From assembly GCA_964624065.1 (NCBI GenBank), contig CAZUWF010000041.1, positions 1 to 15,704 of the forward strand: DNA of 15,704 nucleotides. Reading direction: 5' to 3'. The DNA is from UBA7960 sp964624065 (GTDB lineage Bacteria > Bacteroidota > Bacteroidia > Bacteroidales > UBA7960). Below the pieces are notes generated by a model that had not been told where the DNA came from, searched no databases, and saw only the letters and a program-made list of their open reading frames with translations. Below are positions 14,540-15,704 of this stretch, in pieces; within the stretch, counting starts at the first letter, position 1; each line of letters opens with the position of its first letter. A program made the position numbers and the translations under genes.

Positions 14540-15403
14540 TTAATCGGCGCTACGCTCTATAAAGTTATTTCTGTTGCTAACATTCCTTGTAGCCACCGCA
14601 TGAGTGTGTGGGTCATTGGTGAAGCCTCTTATTATGGCGGCAGCGTTTTGCGTGAATTGGTTTCTGACCTTAATGAAATTCGAAAGGGTAGTTTTAAATT
14701 CTCCTGGACTAATTTCGTGCGTTATTGCTTCATTATCAGAGACCTCCACAATGGCCTCCATAACAATAGCAATTTGTTTGTTTGAATCTCCCAACTGAAC
14801 AATCAGGCCTGGTAAACCATGAAACTTGTAGGGTCCCTCGCTAAAGGGAATGTCAGGGGCGAACCAAGCATTCCATTCACGTCCGGCATATTGTGTTTTT
14901 GCATGCAAGGTCCTAAAACCTTTGTATTCATTAGTATGCCCTGTGATTTCCCACTTGAACAAATTCAATTCTTCTGAGTAAACGTATGGATCTGAAAAAA
15001 CCCTGTCGCGTGTGGTTATTTTGCCTTTAGGGTAGTTCTTATATACCCTGAAAAAGGAACCAGTTCGATTAGAAGCGGGTGGTAGAGACTGGAGAATTTT
15101 TAAATGTTCCTCATTTGTCAGGTTATTTTTCCCCTCCGTTGCCCTTTTCATATTTTTTCGGAATTCAATAAGACCTAGGGATTGGAAGCAAGAAATGGAA
15201 TCGCCAATATGCAAAACAAAATTATCGGAAAATCTTCCTGACATATTGTTCGTGTCGCGGACAATTTGCATTCTATAGATTACAGCAATCTTTGCTTTAT
15301 CGAGGCTAACTTCCTTTGGATCACGCTCACATGAGTTATGCGGACTTTTCCAGCAAAGCATAAAACCACCAATAATGCAAAGGAAGAAAATTAAGCGATT
15401 CAT
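14540..15403 (-). CDS. GLPGLI family protein
   Basis: I take the ATG at 15403 as start (287 residues); the frame can be extended four codons to a TTG at 15415, but the ATG leads straight into MNRLIFFLCIIGGFML, a hydrophobic export signal. The family is defined by the motif found here at 196-201, in the context GPYKFHGLPGLIVQLGD. Upstream lies the equally typical AGREWNAWFAPDIPFSEGPY (173-192), after an N-terminal beta-rich half. GLPGLI proteins (TIGR01200) are Bacteroidota envelope proteins of unknown function, usually periplasmic, and very often encoded beside a TonB-dependent-receptor-like barrel, as here. It follows the small cysteine-containing protein gene by 32 bases and is probably cotranscribed with it. 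The basic, Asn-rich C-terminal tail after residue 240 has no recognised domain. The family call is firm; the role is unknown. Confidence 0.92.
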   Translation of the reverse strand: MNRLIFFLCIIGGFMLCWKSPHNSCERDPKEVSLDKAKIAVIYRMQIVRDTNNMSGRFSDNFVLHIGDSISCFQSLGLIEFRKNMKRATEGKNNLTNEEHLKILQSLPPASNRTGSFFRVYKNYPKGKITTRDRVFSDPYVYSEELNLFKWEITGHTNEYKGFRTLHAKTQYAGREWNAWFAPDIPFSEGPYKFHGLPGLIVQLGDSNKQIAIVMEAIVEVSDNEAITHEISPGEFKTTLSNFIKVRNQFTQNAAAIIRGFTNDPHTHAVATRNVSNRNNFIERSAD

Positions 15404-15435
15404 ATTAATAGTCAATAAATTAACGAATCATGATA

Positions 15436-15672
15436 TTACGGTGCTGGGGTTTGAATAATATCAACGCTTTCTTCATCGTGGCCTATTATGCACATCATTT
15501 TTTGCCAAGTTTTATACATTTCTTCCCTTTCTTGTTGGGTAAACCCACAAACAATTGCATACCCTGTAGGTTTCCCATCACAATGAATGATTGCAGTATA
15601 ACAATCACCAGGCCCCCAGCCTTTAGCGGAAAAGCTAGCCACCATCATCATCGCGGCAAATACCATTGCCAT
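15436..15672 (-). CDS. Small exported four-cysteine protein of unknown function
   Basis: From the ATG at 15672 the product has 78 residues: a hydrophobic Met/Ala-rich stretch MAMVFAAMMMVASFSAKG, then a short hydrophilic domain with cysteines at 24, 31, 42 and 61 and an acidic C-terminus. I do not recognise a family. It looks like a signal peptide followed by a mature peptide of about 60 residues that could form two disulfides in the periplasm or outside. In the same frame upstream of the ATG, codons for Arg-Lys-Lys-Lys-Ile continue back to a TAA without another start; those residues would be the expected positive n-region of the signal peptide, so the real start may be non-standard or altered (AGG at 15687-15685). 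It is first in line of the probable operon with the GLPGLI and barrel genes; its promoter must lie beyond the window end or within the A-rich last 30 bases. Confidence 0.6.
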   Translation of the reverse strand: MAMVFAAMMMVASFSAKGWGPGDCYTAIIHCDGKPTGYAIVCGFTQQEREEMYKTWQKMMCIIGHDEESVDIIQTPAP

Positions 15673-15704
15673 AATTTTCTTTTTCCTGGCGTTTTAATTT
15701 TTTT

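Noticed and set aside
15436..15672. NVEALA-type small exported peptide
   Set aside because: The size and signal-like N-terminus are similar, but the NVEALA motif is absent and the cysteine pattern differs.

Overview
The window looks like ordinary chromosomal DNA of a member of the Bacteroidota. The evidence is a cell-surface protease with a type IX secretion (T9SS) C-terminal sorting domain, a SusC-like outer-membrane barrel with a carboxypeptidase-regulatory N-domain, a GLPGLI-family protein, a DUF4270 protein, and promoters of the TTTG-N19-21-TAnnTTTG type used by the Bacteroidota housekeeping sigma factor. I see no rRNA, tRNA, CRISPR array, insertion sequence, integrase or phage gene. No gene-free stretch exceeds about 175 bases.

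Left part (1-8769). A flippase-like membrane protein gene on the minus strand (119-1150) is divergent from a plus-strand run: an orphan N-terminal half of glycogen synthase (1308-2126), a DUF4270 protein (2148-3569) and glmS (3599-5437). These three are closely spaced (21 and 29 bases) and probably form one operon read from the promoter at 1241-1271. A PfkB-family sugar kinase (5496-6419) follows with its own promoter directly after glmS. Then comes an EF-G paralogue (6580-8715) whose G-domain has lost the catalytic histidine and the usual NKxD motif. It ends at a strong hairpin terminator (8738-8769) that can serve both strands.

Right part (8770-15704), all on the minus strand. A lysyl-endopeptidase-like secreted protease with PKD, Listeria-Bacteroides-repeat and T9SS sorting domains occupies 8786-11572. 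Upstream of it lies a probable operon of three genes, in transcription order: a small four-cysteine exported protein (15672-15436), a GLPGLI protein (15403-14540) and a TonB-dependent-receptor-like barrel (14384-11748). Two consecutive hairpins separate the last two genes.

The left part is housekeeping: GlmS makes glucosamine-6-phosphate for the cell wall and LPS, and the EF-G paralogue acts in translation. The right part is envelope and surface biology. The most informative signals are the degenerate EF-G GTPase, the palindrome on the divergent promoter, the GLPGLI/barrel/small-cysteine-protein trio, and several genes with non-ATG or possibly damaged starts. I found no clearly new multi-gene system.
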